Shown here: piece after piece, positions 11,401 through 47,300 of the stretch
Position numbering within the stretch: position 1 is the first letter of the stretch
Layout: each line of letters starts with the position of its first letter
Source: Acanthaster planci
Lineage: Eukaryota > Echinodermata > Asteroidea > Valvatida > Acanthasteridae
DNA: 64,000 nt
Direction: 5' to 3'
Assembly (NCBI RefSeq): GCF_001949145.1
Contig: NW_019091415.1
Coordinates: 1,182,284-1,246,283 of the forward strand
The notes under the pieces: generated by a model
What the model saw: only the letters and a program-made list of their open reading frames with translations
What the model was told of the DNA's origin: nothing
Database searches by the model: none
Program-made: the position numbers and the translations under genes

Positions 11401-13391
11401 ATGTTATATATATTCACTTTGGCAAACATCATGGCATAGTAGGCACACTTGAAAGGGTAAATAACACCACAGGTCATCGTTCCTGTTCACAGTATGAGAT
11501 ACAGAGCACTGTTGGTCTGCATGCTTTATTGCTTGGAAGCCTTTATGACCAAGTTGTTTACAGTTAGTGCATGGCAGCCATCTTTCCGTCAAAGGAAGCA
11601 CTGACCTGAAAGATAGCTGGCCATGGACAACCTCTATCCACTCGTATCCACGGCTAAAAACTGATGAGACTAACAGCGAACTTACAAAACAGTCCACCTC
11701 GGGAAAGTGGTTCTGGAAGAGCCAGGTTGGTAACTTTACACACATTAAATAAAAAACCCTTAACCATTTGTAAAACTACTTGCTCTCACTTGACTTTCCA
11801 AAGCACTTCTCAATAAGGTGAACTGTTGATGGCTTCTCATACTGCTCTTTAATTTGATCAAGATAAAATACCTGTACTTTAATAGAAAACCTATGCTATA
11901 ATTTACCCTTTGCCAATGCTGGCGCTACAAAGGCTGGTGCCTGCGATAGATATATACCAACTTAACACGATGTCCCTTGGAACTGGACAAAGCAGCTACC
12001 AAGAGGAACGCATTATCAAAGTATGGAAGGCAGCCAAGTGAACCGACTTCAATTGGCCCATGTGCTGATGACATCACACTTTGTTTACACATGCACTATC
12101 CTATCCAGTACCATAAGAAAGCAAATGCGAAAACAAAGTGTGGCATCATCAGTACAGAGGTCTATCTGCAACATGCCCTACACATTTTGACCACTGATGG
12201 CCTCTGCATACCGCTTTGAAACTTAAAGGGCAAATAAATCAGAACATCTCTCTTATATTGGTTAAAGAGAATATTAAATGCATGCTGGCTTTCTATCAAC
12301 TGGGCACCACCAAATCAACCACACAACTTTGGACAGTTGGTCTTGTGCCTGAGCTCCAGGATATCACGCTACGTTTTTGAGCGGCCAAGTTGTAAATACT
12401 TTAAAACTTTTCTGTCTGACAAGCTCCTGTTTTGCCTCAACTGCTCAATTTGACTTGCCCCCTGGCTTCAACTCTGCTCATGAGTTTCACTTGTTTCTTT
12501 TCCACTATCAGTCAGCAGTGTGTCATGAAGACACAACCCTTGTAGTCCGACTTTCATCTGTCCTTGAAGTCTCCACATAACTTCAAGAAATAGCACACCT
12601 TTCTTGTTCAACTGTAACTTGCTTGCTGGTGACCAAATTCCCTTCCTTAAGACATGAATGCACATTACAAGTCAATATATGAACCAGCCTGCTTGGATGC
12701 GAATCGGCCCTTTTGCTCTGATCGGCCGGGTCAGAAATTTTAGGGACACCTGGATTCCCCCTCAACTTTCAGAATTCAACTGCTGAAAGTATATCTTCAA
12801 AGGTGCAGCAATTTGTCGTCAAAAACTAGCTTTGTTCTTTATCACTAAAAATGAGCTTTTAATTGCCTGTTACTAAAACCTAAACATTTTTCAAGCATAG
12901 GAATAAACATGCACTTTGGAAAAATCTTTGTGCTTGGAGGAATCTTTTAACATTTAAAACAATCTTTTTACAATTAACGTTATTAACTGATCACTGGCCA
13001 ATTCAATAGGTAAAAGCCAAAGATTTTCCTTTACCCAAACCCACCAAAATCAAGGGCTTCAACTTTCCTTCCAAGCTATACAAGCAAAGGAGAAAAGCAT
13101 TGGAAAATGGCCAGCATGATAGGTGCATCGTAAAGATTACCAAAAGCAAGTCTTCTTCTTCCTTATATTTGTATTTTGGCACTTCCTGATGCTGTGCTTC
13201 TGATCTCAGAGTCATTTTTCACATGCAGCCCAACAGTATTCCTAGACTCTGCGAAATCACATCCGTTGACCTTCCAAATAATACCACCATTTTTCCATCC
13301 CACACTGCAGCATTCTGATCAAAGGAAAAAACACAACAAAGAAGTCCTGCTAGCAAAAACTTTTCACTTGGAAAGACAGTGATCGACCTCA
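8421..13391. other. convergent 3' flanks of NEK8 and vasa
   Basis: This is the tail-to-tail region between the two stop codons and presumably contains both 3' UTRs. I see no further gene. Candidate polyadenylation hexamers are AATAAA at 9474-9479 on plus (NEK8), and AATAAA on minus at 11525-11530 and 11068-11073 (vasa). UTR ends cannot be fixed without transcripts. Copy 2 of a short foldback element lies at 12067-12150. Confidence 0.6.
12067..12150. repeat. short foldback element, copy 2
   Basis: The left arm begins gatgacatcacactttgttt at 12067. The right arm, ending aaacaaagtgtggcatcatc at 12150, is its imperfect reverse complement. It is the same family as the elements at 2282 and 17087. 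Confidence 0.65.
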
Positions 13392-34974
<21,583 letters not shown>

Positions 34975-37900
34975 TCTGCCCGACAAAGTCAAATACCCAC
35001 AGAACTATCAAGACACACAACACAAGCTCGGGATTCTTTTTCTGTTTCGTGTGTCAGTGTTATGGCCGACACGACGTGAACTTTCAACTGTGTGCTTAGA
35101 AACTACAAGTGGTTGATGTCAAGTAAACAGTTCGGTAAATTCGAGTATGTCCCTGCAAAATCCAACACTTTAAAAACGTTGAACCTCTCCGACTAGTTGG
35201 ACAATGTCTTTCTCCCTAAATAAAAGCTGCTCATGTGAGGATTAAAACAGAGGGCAGCCAAAAGTCCTCGTTGTTCACTTCTGGAAGTTTCAGCACAGAA
35301 TGACACGACACTCGATCAACCGCAGATAGACTACGTACGTACGTACATGCGCATGCACCCAGATTCGTTTGCCGATTGCCTCCCTGCCCACGTGCTCGCA
35401 ACCTGGAGACCACACTGTAAATCCTTTCTGAATGATTGGTGGGTTGGGATCTTGACAAAGAACTGGTACCCGGCCTGGGCCACTTTTAATTGGCTAGCAC
35501 ACACATAACAGAAACCGCAGCGCGCGAAAAACTTCCACCTGATTTGAATATGTTGCGTTTGGTTAAGTTAGCCGGCTCGTAAGTGTAACGTCACTTCAGT
35601 TTAAACCATGCCCACCGCACACACGCGTTTACATGGAACAGGAAGTTAAAGCGCAACTTCAGCGATTTTCCAATGGGAGCCTGCAAATCGTAGCGCGTTC
35701 ACCTTTTCAGACCACCCTCTGTATGTGCGCATACGCATTCCTCAATTCCAGAAGCGACGCTGCCGGTCTTTGTGTCCTGTGTGGTATGGTTTAAAATACT
35801 GGGAGTTGGCATGGGAGGATAAATGGTGGGGTGGACGGTGGAGGATACGATGTTTGAATTTCGCGACGCATGAAAGCTGATTCTGGTATTTATTTGTATT
35901 AATATGACGAAAATTCATTATAGGCAAATTTTCGGTTTGCGTACGGTACACACTGGCTGGAGCCCCACCCCCCTATGTACGCATGGCGTACGCAACGACA
36001 CCAACCATACTCCTCCCTTCATGAGTACAATGTACGTACTTTATGGAATGCCCCTTATTTAACTGGTGTACTGTAGGCCTACCGTACATGGGCATCAATC
36101 GCTGGCAGACGGGGGGGGGTATCATATCGTTTGTCCTCCCCCTTCCTGACCTTAAATAAAACATAGGGGAGTAGGCCTTTAGTTTAATATTTATATTCCA
36201 GATTTAGCTGTTTATATCTGTTGAATCTTTCCCCTTATGGGAGAAAAACTGAGAATGACAAACAAAATAGTTTCAAACTTCGATAAAATTTTCCAAAGAT
36301 AACAATTATTCTAAAACTGAAATTAATTTTGCCTAACCATTTGCTTAAAAATAGTTCAAGTGGACAGAAATTGCCTCAGATCTCACCATTTAGAGAGCAT
36401 CCCCGGACCCTACTCCGTTAGGGCTTTTGAAGAGCGATTGATACCCATGAGGCTACACTGTTTGGGCGGAAACAAAAGTCCTTTTCAAGAGCGTATTGTT
36501 AAGTTTGGGCCTGCTTTACTAGCATAGAAGGAGTTGTGTGTCTCCCGAATAATGGGGGGGGGGGAACATATATTTCCTGTTATTCTGGAGGGGATTCTTG
36601 TTTGGTGGGGAGGGGCATTCATATCAGTCGCAAACAAACCGTCAACGATGTGGTGGAAGGATCAGTTCGGAGGTTTCCAAGCAAACAAGCTTTCCATCCT
36701 CTTTCCTCCTTTTTTTTCTATCCTCTTTTTCTTTCTACATGTATTTCCTGGGATGCTGACAGGCCTCCCGCAAGGGAATTTTCTGTTTCCGTTTCATATG
36801 TCAGTAAAAGGGTGCCATAATAACCGACGATCGTCAATACCTGAAAAATTCCAAGTCACTCCTGCGTGAGTATAGATGCTTGGATTACACTCCACTTGAA
36901 CAATTTTGATGGGTAGTCGTGGCGTACACGTGCAGTCAAATAGGCCGAGCTTCTTGAGGATTCCCAGATATTAGGTCATGCATCGCTCTGAAATAATCTA
37001 ATCCAATGCTCTCTTTAAGGACAGTGTCCAGAGACTAATATAAACACACTTTATCGCAAAGCACAGCGAGGAAGCGCGGGATATTGCTATTTCCATAGTG
37101 CTGTTTGGTATTCAACGTACACGTGTTTTGAAACCTTATTTTATGCAAAAAAGATTGTTCGTTACGCATACAATACGTGCGCAATTCTTTCGCCAAAACT
37201 TACTCGTTACAGCAGAGTTCTTGGCCAAAACGTCAGAGACCGTACGTTTGTTGCAGTTGTGCAACTGTCTACTTTCTTCCCCTCATCATACTATAGCACT
37301 GCACTGACGTCTTGGGAATCTTGTATCAAGAAGGCTTTGCATATTGAGGAAAATATTCACCCAATTTTGTCATTTCTTATTTTTTGTTTCGAAAAACAAT
37401 TTTTGGGGGGTTTTGCTCTGCTTATTGCTGGTAAGTTTTCATTTATTACTTTTGAAAATTTTCGAAATGCCATGCACAAGTTCAAGTCCATCTATCAAAT
37501 TCGTTTCATTTGGAGTATACAAACTGTTTGAATTAATTTTCCGTTCAGTTCACATTTCAACGAATTAAACTTATTTTTCCTCTCTCCCCTCGTGGAAATC
37601 GAATTAGAACTCAATTTATTACTGTCTGGCAGGTGTTCCCTGTATCCGACCATCACAAAAGAATTGCTTTCCAATTGTGACAGAGGCTCGCAGATGTGTA
37701 GGTCCCCTTTTTAGGTGGATCTTGGTAGTGGCTGACCTTTTTCATGGCATTCGATGTCGTTCACAAACATTTGATACTTTGCCACACGTACAAATTAGAA
37801 ATTCACTGACACGCAGTCACTACATTTTTTACACCTTGATATGAAGTTCTTGCTTTCCTTCCCTGCTTTCAATTGGTGTCCATTTCACAACCCGGCAAAT

Positions 37901-40900
37901 GCGGCATTTTTCAAAGAAAATGGAGGCGCAAGAGAGTTATGAAAAACAGATAGGGGGCACACTAAAAGGTGAACCCAAAATGAGCCGGGTACACTTCTTG
38001 ATAATAATGTTTGTATTTAAAGCTGTTAAATGACCAACTGATGACAGAAAACAGAAAAAGAGAAAGTATTTCTCCCAAGAACAAAACTGGAAAATGGAAG
38101 ATCTGCTACTGTCACAATAAAAAAAAAATCATAGTAATCAGATGCTCCAAAATGCCCCTAAATCACTGCAAGGATATCTCAAACACAAGAGAAGAAATAG
38201 CAACTAGCAATCTCAGACAAAGACTTTAATTCTCTCTATTCATTTAACATGTACACATCCAGTAACCTCGGTATATCTACACATTTAATACACGTTTACA
38301 TAACATAATATCACTGGTGGAAATTGTCCAGCTCCAATATTGTTCGATTTCTTAAACCTAGTTTGGTAAGACGCAACTTCGCTATGTAGTCCCTCTCAAG
38401 GAAGTGGAATATTAACCATTATATTCAGGGTGCTATTTTAGTAGTTTTTGACTTGGACGACTCATGAGGACTTGCAGCGCAGGGATTTGTGTTGAACTCA
38501 ATCACACAGCTCTAAACCAGGGTGTCTGATGATTTTTCCATCTACCCACTGTTTCCAGAAGTACCACTAACTCCAGTTTGTTTGTGAGAACAAACTTCAG
38601 TATACGCCTCGTGTTGGTTTTGTTCAATCAAGACAATTACACAACATCCTTGAATTCTTTTTTCCTATTTGTATAATACAGGTCAGTATACGCCTCGTGT
38701 TGGTTTTGTTCAATCAAGACAATTACACAACATCCTTGAATTCTTTTTTCCTATTTGTATAGTACAGGTCCAAGAAGCTCTCTCACACGAATCCTGTCTT
38801 GACATAAAAATACAATAAATCAAACATTTAAAACAACAAAACATTGAAAATAAAAGTTTTCATCATCACTTTTCCAGACCTGCTGGGTGTTACCTAGTTT
38901 TTCCAGATCAAAGATACAGGAAACTAGAAACACATCTGGTGCATGTTAATTCTCTGAGAAAGACAGTATACCAGCTTCCAACTTCGATTTCCTCGGTTCT
39001 TTGTCGGGTATCCAGTGGTTTGATTCCTCAGATCTGACAAAAAAGAACTTTAAGATGAAAACTGCCCCCCCCCCAAAAAAAATTGAGTTTGCTCCTCCTG
39101 GACTCAAAACCTGAACGGGTCAATTTTCCGAAGGAAGATTTTCAAATGGAATGGAAGCAGCTTCTACGTGTTTATACGATCCTTAACTCTCTTTAAAGAT
39201 GACAAAGACTGCAGGTGTAGTTTACCAAACTGTTGAGAGCAGAGTCCTCCATTTCACGCTGCCACGCTCACCCCTTTGCTCTACACCTGGTTCAATCCTA
39301 GATACAATTCAGTTTCCACAGTTCATTGCACAACAAAGATGAACAATCATGAAGACTTGTAAACAGATACAAATTACCAAGAGACATCTGTACACAAACA
39401 CAGATAAATGTTAGTGAAGAACAAAAATCAAAACAGACGAGTTTTAACATTTGATCAATAAATTAATTGGTATTAAATAGAGTGGTAGAGCCTCTATGGA
39501 CCATTTATAAATTCTAGATGTGACATTTTAAAGTTTTTATTTTCTAAGACATACAAAAGACAAATGAAGAAAAAAAATCACAAGAGTTCATTCTGGGGGT
39601 TAAGACAATTTGCAGATAAAATCAGATATTTGTTTAACAGGTTAGTACACATATACATGCATAAATTCTGTGACCTTGTGTGTGCATAAGCCAGTATAAG
39701 ATAGTAAAACAACTCATAGGTATTTGACTTATTGTTTGGGCATCTTCTAAATTAAGATTATTCAATGGTAGTTGGAGGCAAAGACAAACTATATATAACT
39801 AATATACATCGATTGCTTATACTTCTCAGTTTTACATCACATACCATCTACAAGTCCTTTGGCATCTGTACATAACATATACTGGGTCAGGTGGGAACAT
39901 TGTGAAGAAGTCACATTCCAAATGTCCGTAAAGTTAGGGCTCAGTGTGTGACATTTAGCTGTACGCACTGTGCATTCCACAGAATATGCACAGTGACTAC
40001 ACCTAAAACCATAAGGGGGCATCGTAGACATTACATCATCCACTATTTTTACAGTCGACAGCTACCTGCTCTCAATATTATTTATATGGAGGGAACCAGC
40101 CAAGACTAAACCTGTTCCAGCTGGCATGATGTCATGTGCTTTTATCCCAAATGACCTTGCATTGTTAAAAGAGTGGCTTCTTGTTACAGATGATGATCCA
40201 GACATCGTTCGGTGTAGTTAGTTCAGATTTTGGGTCATGAAAGTAGCCACCTGCTACCCAGTGCAGGTCTTGTTGCTCCTGTTTCATACACAATCAACCA
40301 TTTCGCTATTGTCTCTGGGTAAACTCAGTGAGTTGGCTCTATTGCATAAGACAGCATTCAAATCAAAGACTCTTCTGGGGAATACACCTGTTTTGTGATA
40401 TATTACACAAGGGAAAACCCACTTAACCGCAGCTGGACTGAAAGTTATTGAGCTTACCAAGTAAAGACAGATTGCACCTGCTAAGTCACATGACCTATAA
40501 TGGGTACCAAACATCAACAAAACTTGTGTCCTCCCACAGCGAAGTGTATCGTAAGTAACATTTACCAAAAATAAAGCCTGATAAGCCATGTACTACACCA
40601 AAAAATAGGCTTCATTTTTAATAAACAACACACTTAAAACGCACTTTGCTATGGAAGGGCGCCATGTTTGTCGATGTTAGATACCCACTACAGGTCACGT
40701 GACTCAGTAGGCACAATCTGTTTACTGTAGTGAAGACTAATTGCATCAATGGTTACCAGTGGCAGTACGCACAGCAATGTTAAGCAGGGAACAAGGATTG
40801 CAGGCGTTCTTGATGGCATTTTAGATTGACCAGGGACATTCTTGCTAATTAATGAATCAATGACTGGAAAACACAGGGTCATTGACAGACAGAGCAGAGC

Positions 40901-41154
40901 TCCTTACCAGTTTCCAAAAACACCCCCCTTTTAACCCTGTATTTTTGCTGCCCCAAGTTTAACCGAAAATGAACATAGTTAAATTGAGTGATCAGATGGC
41001 ATACACCAGTTTTAAATGCATTTTAACCGAGCGGAAATTCATAGTGTGAGTTGGTATCATTCAGGGTACGCTCTGGCATGCAGCCAGGCAGAGTTGTGGG
41101 TTTTGCGAGTGACTACAAAGTATCTCAGCAGCTCATCTGTGCACGTGTCCACTT
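34975..41154. other. intergenic: vasa 5' flank and ATG4D-like 3' flank
   Basis: About 6.2 kb lies between the vasa ATG and the ATG4D-like stop codon, both genes on minus. It should hold the vasa promoter and 5' UTR at the left and the ATG4D-like 3' UTR at the right. A possible minus-strand AATAAA is at 39536-39541. I see no coding region. An 86-bp tandem duplication lies at 38598-38769. Bases 35592-35621 are an inverted match to part of the MITE at 19163-19192. Confidence 0.6.
38598..38769. repeat. 86-bp exact tandem duplication
   Basis: Two head-to-tail copies (38598-38683 and 38684-38769) differ at about one base. Each starts cagtatacgcctcgtgttgg. This implies a very recent duplication or an assembly stutter. 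Confidence 0.92.
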
Positions 41155-41361
41155 TTAGGAGTCCAGGAATACGAAGTCGTCCGTCTCGCGCACGGGGGCG
41201 ATGAGCTGACCGTTCTGGTTGAAGTGCCGCACCCGGAGGTAGCGCTCAGGTTTCTCTGGATCGGTCTGGTGTTGGCTGTTCCAGTCGTGGCAGCTTCCCT
41301 CTCGTAGAATGAACATTGGGTAGTCGGAGGAGCACTGGCGAGTTGTTGAGTTCTGAACAAT
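41155..41361 (-). CDS. ATG4D: ATG4D-like last exon (LIR-like tail and stop)
   Basis: 68 codons start [20 protein letters not shown] and end [11 protein letters not shown], then TAA at 41157-41155. The acidic-FVFL sequence matches the C-terminal LC3-interacting motif of ATG4 proteins. Phase 0 in. Confidence 0.93.
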   Translation of the reverse strand: MVQNSTTRQCSSDYPMFILREGSCHDWNSQHQTDPEKPERYLRVRHFNQNGQLIAPVRETDDFVFLDS

Positions 41362-44300
41362 CTGGAGTAAAAAAGGGGGAAAAATGTTTTTAATAAAGGA
41401 ATTTGCCACAGGACGTTACTATCACATTTAGAATGTTTCCCTGAGGATTTCTAATTTTGCCATGTCTTGGGCGCTCCTGTTCTTCATACGTATGAGTGTG
41501 GAGGCTATAACTGGATTGAGACCATGGAGTGATTTCTGCTCTGAAATAAAATTCATTGTCTAATGTCAAAACCGACAGGTTAATTTTTTTTGTGTCCAAG
41601 TCTGACTGCAAAGGGAATACTTTGTAAGAACAGGAAGTGCTCCATCTACTGCTTTTAGCACTCTCCATAAAAATCTTCCACAAATTCCAAATCAATCTCT
41701 CTGGGAACGCAACACAATTTTCAACGTTCAACCGCTGGTCAAAGTGGAAACAAATATATTGTTTCCGCATTCGAAGAATGCCTAGAGAATACATGTAACT
41801 TTTTTTTCTTATTCCACTGAGGGTAACACAACAGTGTGGCGCATGGCGCTTTGCTAGAAAAAGAACATCAACATCAAGTATTTTACGTATGGTTTCAGAG
41901 TTTCAATAGCACAGTTTTGCAAGTACCTGATGACAGAACAGAACACTAGAAATCTGTTTGTGATGTAACATGTTACACCACATGCCTGTTACCACATGTT
42001 TAATACCGAATCACAAAATTCCTGGGAAGTGTTCTGTCTACTGACAGGATGTGGGGCATTTGTCCTGTTGTAGGAGCTCCTATGCACAAAAGTCCAATAG
42101 GGATCCATTATCTTACATCTGGGACTATTTCACAGAACTGGTTAAAGTCTTCCTCTGTGCGCAGGTAGAAGCCTATGGTACAGCTGGGATCCATCTTGTT
42201 GATGGCCATTTTGCGGGGTGACATGCAATGAAACGACTGCCAGAAAAGGGAAAAAGAACGAGCAGTTAAAGTTTTGGCGGCTTTGGCAAGCCTTAATGCA
42301 GTGCAGTACATGTAATTGTAAAATGTAATATGCCCTAAAATCTACATTGAAAGGATACAGGCATGACAGCAAATGGTACAGTTTACCTCTTGAAGGGGTT
42401 GGCGCCAAGCCAAAAATGTTTCATGTGTTTTTTAGAGGGCCATCTTCTCATTTTGATAACTCCTGTGGGGTTCATCTTTGGACTGTGCCATTCTCACCAA
42501 ATGTGAGGTTTTCATTGCAGGTTGCCAGAAATGCTGCAATGTTTATTAGTCAATAAACAATCAATTTTCAGACCAGGTAAAAAATGCCAGGTCAAAAATG
42601 AAGGACGACTGCTAAAAATAGTAAAATGCATCTTGAACCCCATACTCCTTTTTTAATTAAAATAAAAAAAGTTAAGGCAGGACTGAAACAAGTGATCTCT
42701 TGCTGAAATACTAAATTAGTATTTTCCCAACAGGGCTTTACATGCTAAATGGATGTTGGTGTTGGTGGATTCTCAGTTAGTTTACAAACATGCTATTCCT
42801 TGTGAGGACCTGAAAACAAAATAGGTCCACACAACAGAGTTTGTGAAGCTGTTGCAAGGACTTGCTCAGGTGCACACAAAGCTACCCCCCTTCTAAAAGA
42901 TCTCAAGGTATTTGGGGGTTAGGGTTTCAGTTGCAAAAGAAGTAAACACAGTTAACGAATATGTTTGAAAATGAACTTGGAACAGTGTTCACGGTTTACA
43001 CAAAAAAGTATTTCCTCCAAGTGCATACTCTGTGTAGATAAATGTATGCAACACTAATGTGTGTGTTGAACTGGGGATGCTAATTTCCTCTGAAAATTTT
43101 CACGGACGAAATAAAGCACTTACAGACAAAGAGAACTCCCTGGATTTCATGTCAACGACAGGCTGACAGTAGTGAGGATCCAGATGAATTAACTTCTCCT
43201 CTGAAGACAAGAACAAAAAATGAATTTTATCACTCGCAAAAGTAATGTGCAAATAAAACAGTGACAATGGAAAATATGACAATGTAGTACAAAATCTGGA
43301 TAAAAATCCAGCCACCTGTAACGTTTCTTTTAAATTACAGTGACATCCCCAAAAAGGCACTCAACAAATAAGTACAGAGTGCATACGGCTAGATTGATGC
43401 AAAATGTAAAAGGTTTCAATGAGAGAATATCACCCAGGCTGCAAACGGATGGTCTTGAGGGATTCATAAAACATCTAAAGGGACAGATGCATGTAATGGC
43501 TGATCTGGTTTCCAACAGAACTTGAAAATGCAGCATCCAAATGTACTCCTTGCTGTCTGAATTTCAGCCTTGGGAAAAGTCCACAATTGAGCATGGACCA
43601 TCTAAACACAAAACCAGAACAGCTCTCGCCAAAAAACATGATGCCTAAATAATATCAAGTACATGTGAATGCACGTACAGTACTTCAGAGACAGATAAAT
43701 CCGCAAGTCCTTAACACTGGAATTTAACAAAGGAATGAGTGCGTAGTAGTGACAAAGGGCTAAGGTGACCATAACATACTGTGTAAAACTTGTTGGTGCA
43801 TTACCTTGGTATCCTACAAAGTAAAGCGAATGCTTGGGTTTCCCGCCAATAATCCCAATGCAGCAGTCTAGGGTGAACAACGCTTGCACAGAGCTGATGT
43901 AGATGGGGTTGACCTCGTCTCCTCCAAGCCTGACTGGCACGAGGATTACCGAAGCACACCACGTTGAGGATGCATCATCTCCCTTCTGGGGCTTCCCGCT
44001 CTCTGCTACTAAACTGGTTCTCGCTGGCTTCCCGTTGGAGTGATGAGTGACATCGTCCAGCTCGATGCAATTCTTCACTGCCTCCACCTGGGACCTGGAG
44101 GGCGGTTCCTGGGCCTTTGGGCTGTTCCCTTTCCAGCGGGACTGGTGTGCTGTCTTTGGTTTGGGTGCCACTGAGGGGGGAGAGCCTACTGTAGGCAATT
44201 TCCTTGGCCGGGCCAAACTCGGCTCTGTGGAGCTATGAGCCTGGTTAGCATTTGTGGGACGTGTGCCCGACGGGAGCACTGCAGCAACAGGGTGTCCGTT

Positions 44301-47300
44301 CAGTTCGCTAATGCTCTCAAAGTCCGTCTGGCACGACTGTTGGACCCTCCTTGGTGGTGATAACTTGGGTCCTTTCTCCTGCTCCACTGCAGGAGGACCA
44401 GAACCGGTGTCCCTGACAACAGCTGATGAAGAAAGAGTGTCTATGACTGCTGGCAGGTGGGGACCAACCGGCAGCTGATGAGTGGAGCTTCGGAGGGGAG
44501 AAACAGGTGGAGATTGAGGTGTGGACGGAGAGCTGTGGTCACTGAACACAGGCTGCAGGGAACCAGGACGCTTCCGCTTGCACAAGTTAATTACATCTGC
44601 TTTGTAGACTGAAACATGAACACAAAGTCATTCATGAAAACAAGAAATATGTACAATTATGTACTGTAGTCTACATGTGCATGCACTTACAAATTCAGTA
44701 GCTGCTATGTTAGATTATAAAGGACTCAACACATACATATATGCAAATCTTCTGCAACGGGATCCACCAAAATTTTCACCCACAAATAAGCAACTTACAC
44801 GTTCAATCATCAAGAAGTATAACTGTTTGAAACAGAAAAAGAAATGTGCACACTCTTTACAATGTATGTGAAAAATCAATTAGGGAAAAATGTCTTTAAC
44901 ACCTTTTCTTTTGGAATACTAACACTCATTTCTCTGTACCAGAAGCAGAAATCCGGTACCAAAACTACACATACTGGCATAGGCTTTTTCAGAGTTGAAA
45001 TAAGAAATACTCTTTTTCATCTGTGCATGAACCTGCCCACTGTGGTGTTAAAAATGAACAGCTCACATGTACATGTACATCTGGGTAAGATTATACAGTT
45101 GGAAAATGCACAGTTCTTTCCTACATGTCTTTTAGAAACTGAGTTTTTCTTTTACGGACTGGACTTAAACATGTCTCCATCACTTTGTACTGATACATGT
45201 AGATATTTCTCCTCTGTGTTGTATGCAAGTCCATTGCAATTCCTTTAATAAGTCCTTCCACAAGACCTGTCATGAGTAACCTGGGGAACAGTGACAGAGG
45301 AATGTTTTCTGTCACAGTTCACGTTAAAAGTTTGTGACTTGGCTTAAGACTGGATGACTTCTGCTGGCTTGCAAGGACTTCTGATGGACCCATCCACAAC
45401 AGCACTTTGCGTTTGTTCAGTAACTATCTGCATATTTCGGAGACGAAGATGAACTTGTAATGTGAACTGCTGTTACGAGATAAATTGCCTTTTGAGGCCC
45501 TAAGAATGAATTTATCCTATGCAGGGCATAGCCAAGGGTGCTGTGCATTCCTCAAGGTAGAAAATAAAACACGGCAGCATGGTCAAGAAATAATAACAGG
45601 GGACTATTAAACTCACTTGTGCAGTCTTGGGCCACGTAGACACACACCTGTTCCAGCAGGGGATTGAGATCCATAGCCTGATCCATTGCTTCTCTGAAAA
45701 AAGGGACATATATAGAGGGTACTTTATTAGAATGAGATGTTACCCTAACTCCCTAGCTTGTGTGAAAAAGAGAAAGGTACCTGTTGGATATGGAGCTGTT
45801 GGGATTTCCTGAGCGCAGTTGAGAATTATCATACACTGTACACGTACATTTAAGTTTCATTGGAGACCATAACATGTCAATAGTGCATGTATGTAAATGT
45901 ATAGTTAAGAATTGAAAATGAAAAATAGCAGACAACAGCAAAGGAGACAACTGAATCAAATCTCATGTACATGTTGAGCGCGATCAGTTTGATCAGCGAG
46001 ACCTCACGAGCACCTTGCCTTATCAGTCAATCCATTGCCAGTATGAATGTCCTACCAGTATGTTGCTTCCCTTTTTTGAAATTATTTTCCACAATCAAAC
46101 CCAATATACTTAACATTTTGCATATACATATAATGTACATGTACATACATGTGGGTAATTCCAGAAATTAAGGGTTGTTGTTGTTTTGTTTTAATGGCGC
46201 TTACAGCAACTCGGGCCATTTGTGCCAATAACTGTACGTTTATTCATACACTTTATTAATCAGCATCACATTACGGAGTTAGGAAGAAGGTCCAGTTTTA
46301 GAGGCAGGAGGAAACCGGAGTGCCCGGAGAAATCCTGCGAGAGCGAGTATGGACTGGAAACCAAATGCACTTAAATTGAGGGGTCCAACAGTGTGACATT
46401 TTTGTGTCCCTGTTACATCTGACCTTTGTTATTTGACATGAAAATGTCACTGGAATTGATTTCACACTATTACTACCGGTATTTGTTTGGCACGTAATTT
46501 GCATTAATTCATCACTCTTGGAAATTAGAAAATGTGTTCTGAACTTAACAAAATCATACGTCAGATGTGACAGGGTCATGAAGAAAAAAGAGACCCCTAA
46601 TTTCTGGAATTACCCATGTACTTTTACAATGCATATGGGTGCACGCACATATACATGTACCAGTATATGTTATGTGGACATTCCTTTGGTTACATGTATT
46701 TAAGAAAATTTAAAAAATCTAGAGATACTGCAGCAGTTGTGATAGTCATAACAGCAGAGCTATTTCAGGTTGGGGGGCCATAAAAGAAAAAATGTAAAGT
46801 CATGAGCAAGGGAAATGGCAGTAAAAAAAACCTGTAAACTTTGAAGTCATAAAAATTCAAATGATGACGTCATGATGGCATCACAAGACGCTCTGTTATT
46901 GATGGATATCACATACATGTACATAACACTGAAGGTCTTGCGGACAAAAAAGGAATTTGTTTTAATTAGGAAACGGTGTGTTAAAAGCAATGTTAAAATA
47001 TGAAAAATAATTCACAGTAACTACACCATGATGTCAGGATGACTTCACTTCATTTTTCATCTTAAACGCATCCCTATTAAAGCATCTGCAACATTTCAAC
47101 GGAATTAGACTTGTAATGAGAAAGATTCAGCCCTGAGTTACAAAAACTAAAAGAAACCCCTGATTTTTCTGACACAATTTTCAGATTTCTCAGACTGTCT
47201 CTCCTCATTTTATGACAGGTGACTCTAACCCCCAAATGCCTCTAAACACATTTCAGACATTGCATGGACCTGGGCAAGTCTACGCATCTTCAAACCCTGC

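Noticed and set aside
36534-36869. 111-codon plus-strand frame with G-run start
   Set aside because: It has no homology, its frame is set by a homopolymer, and it lies in the intergenic region.
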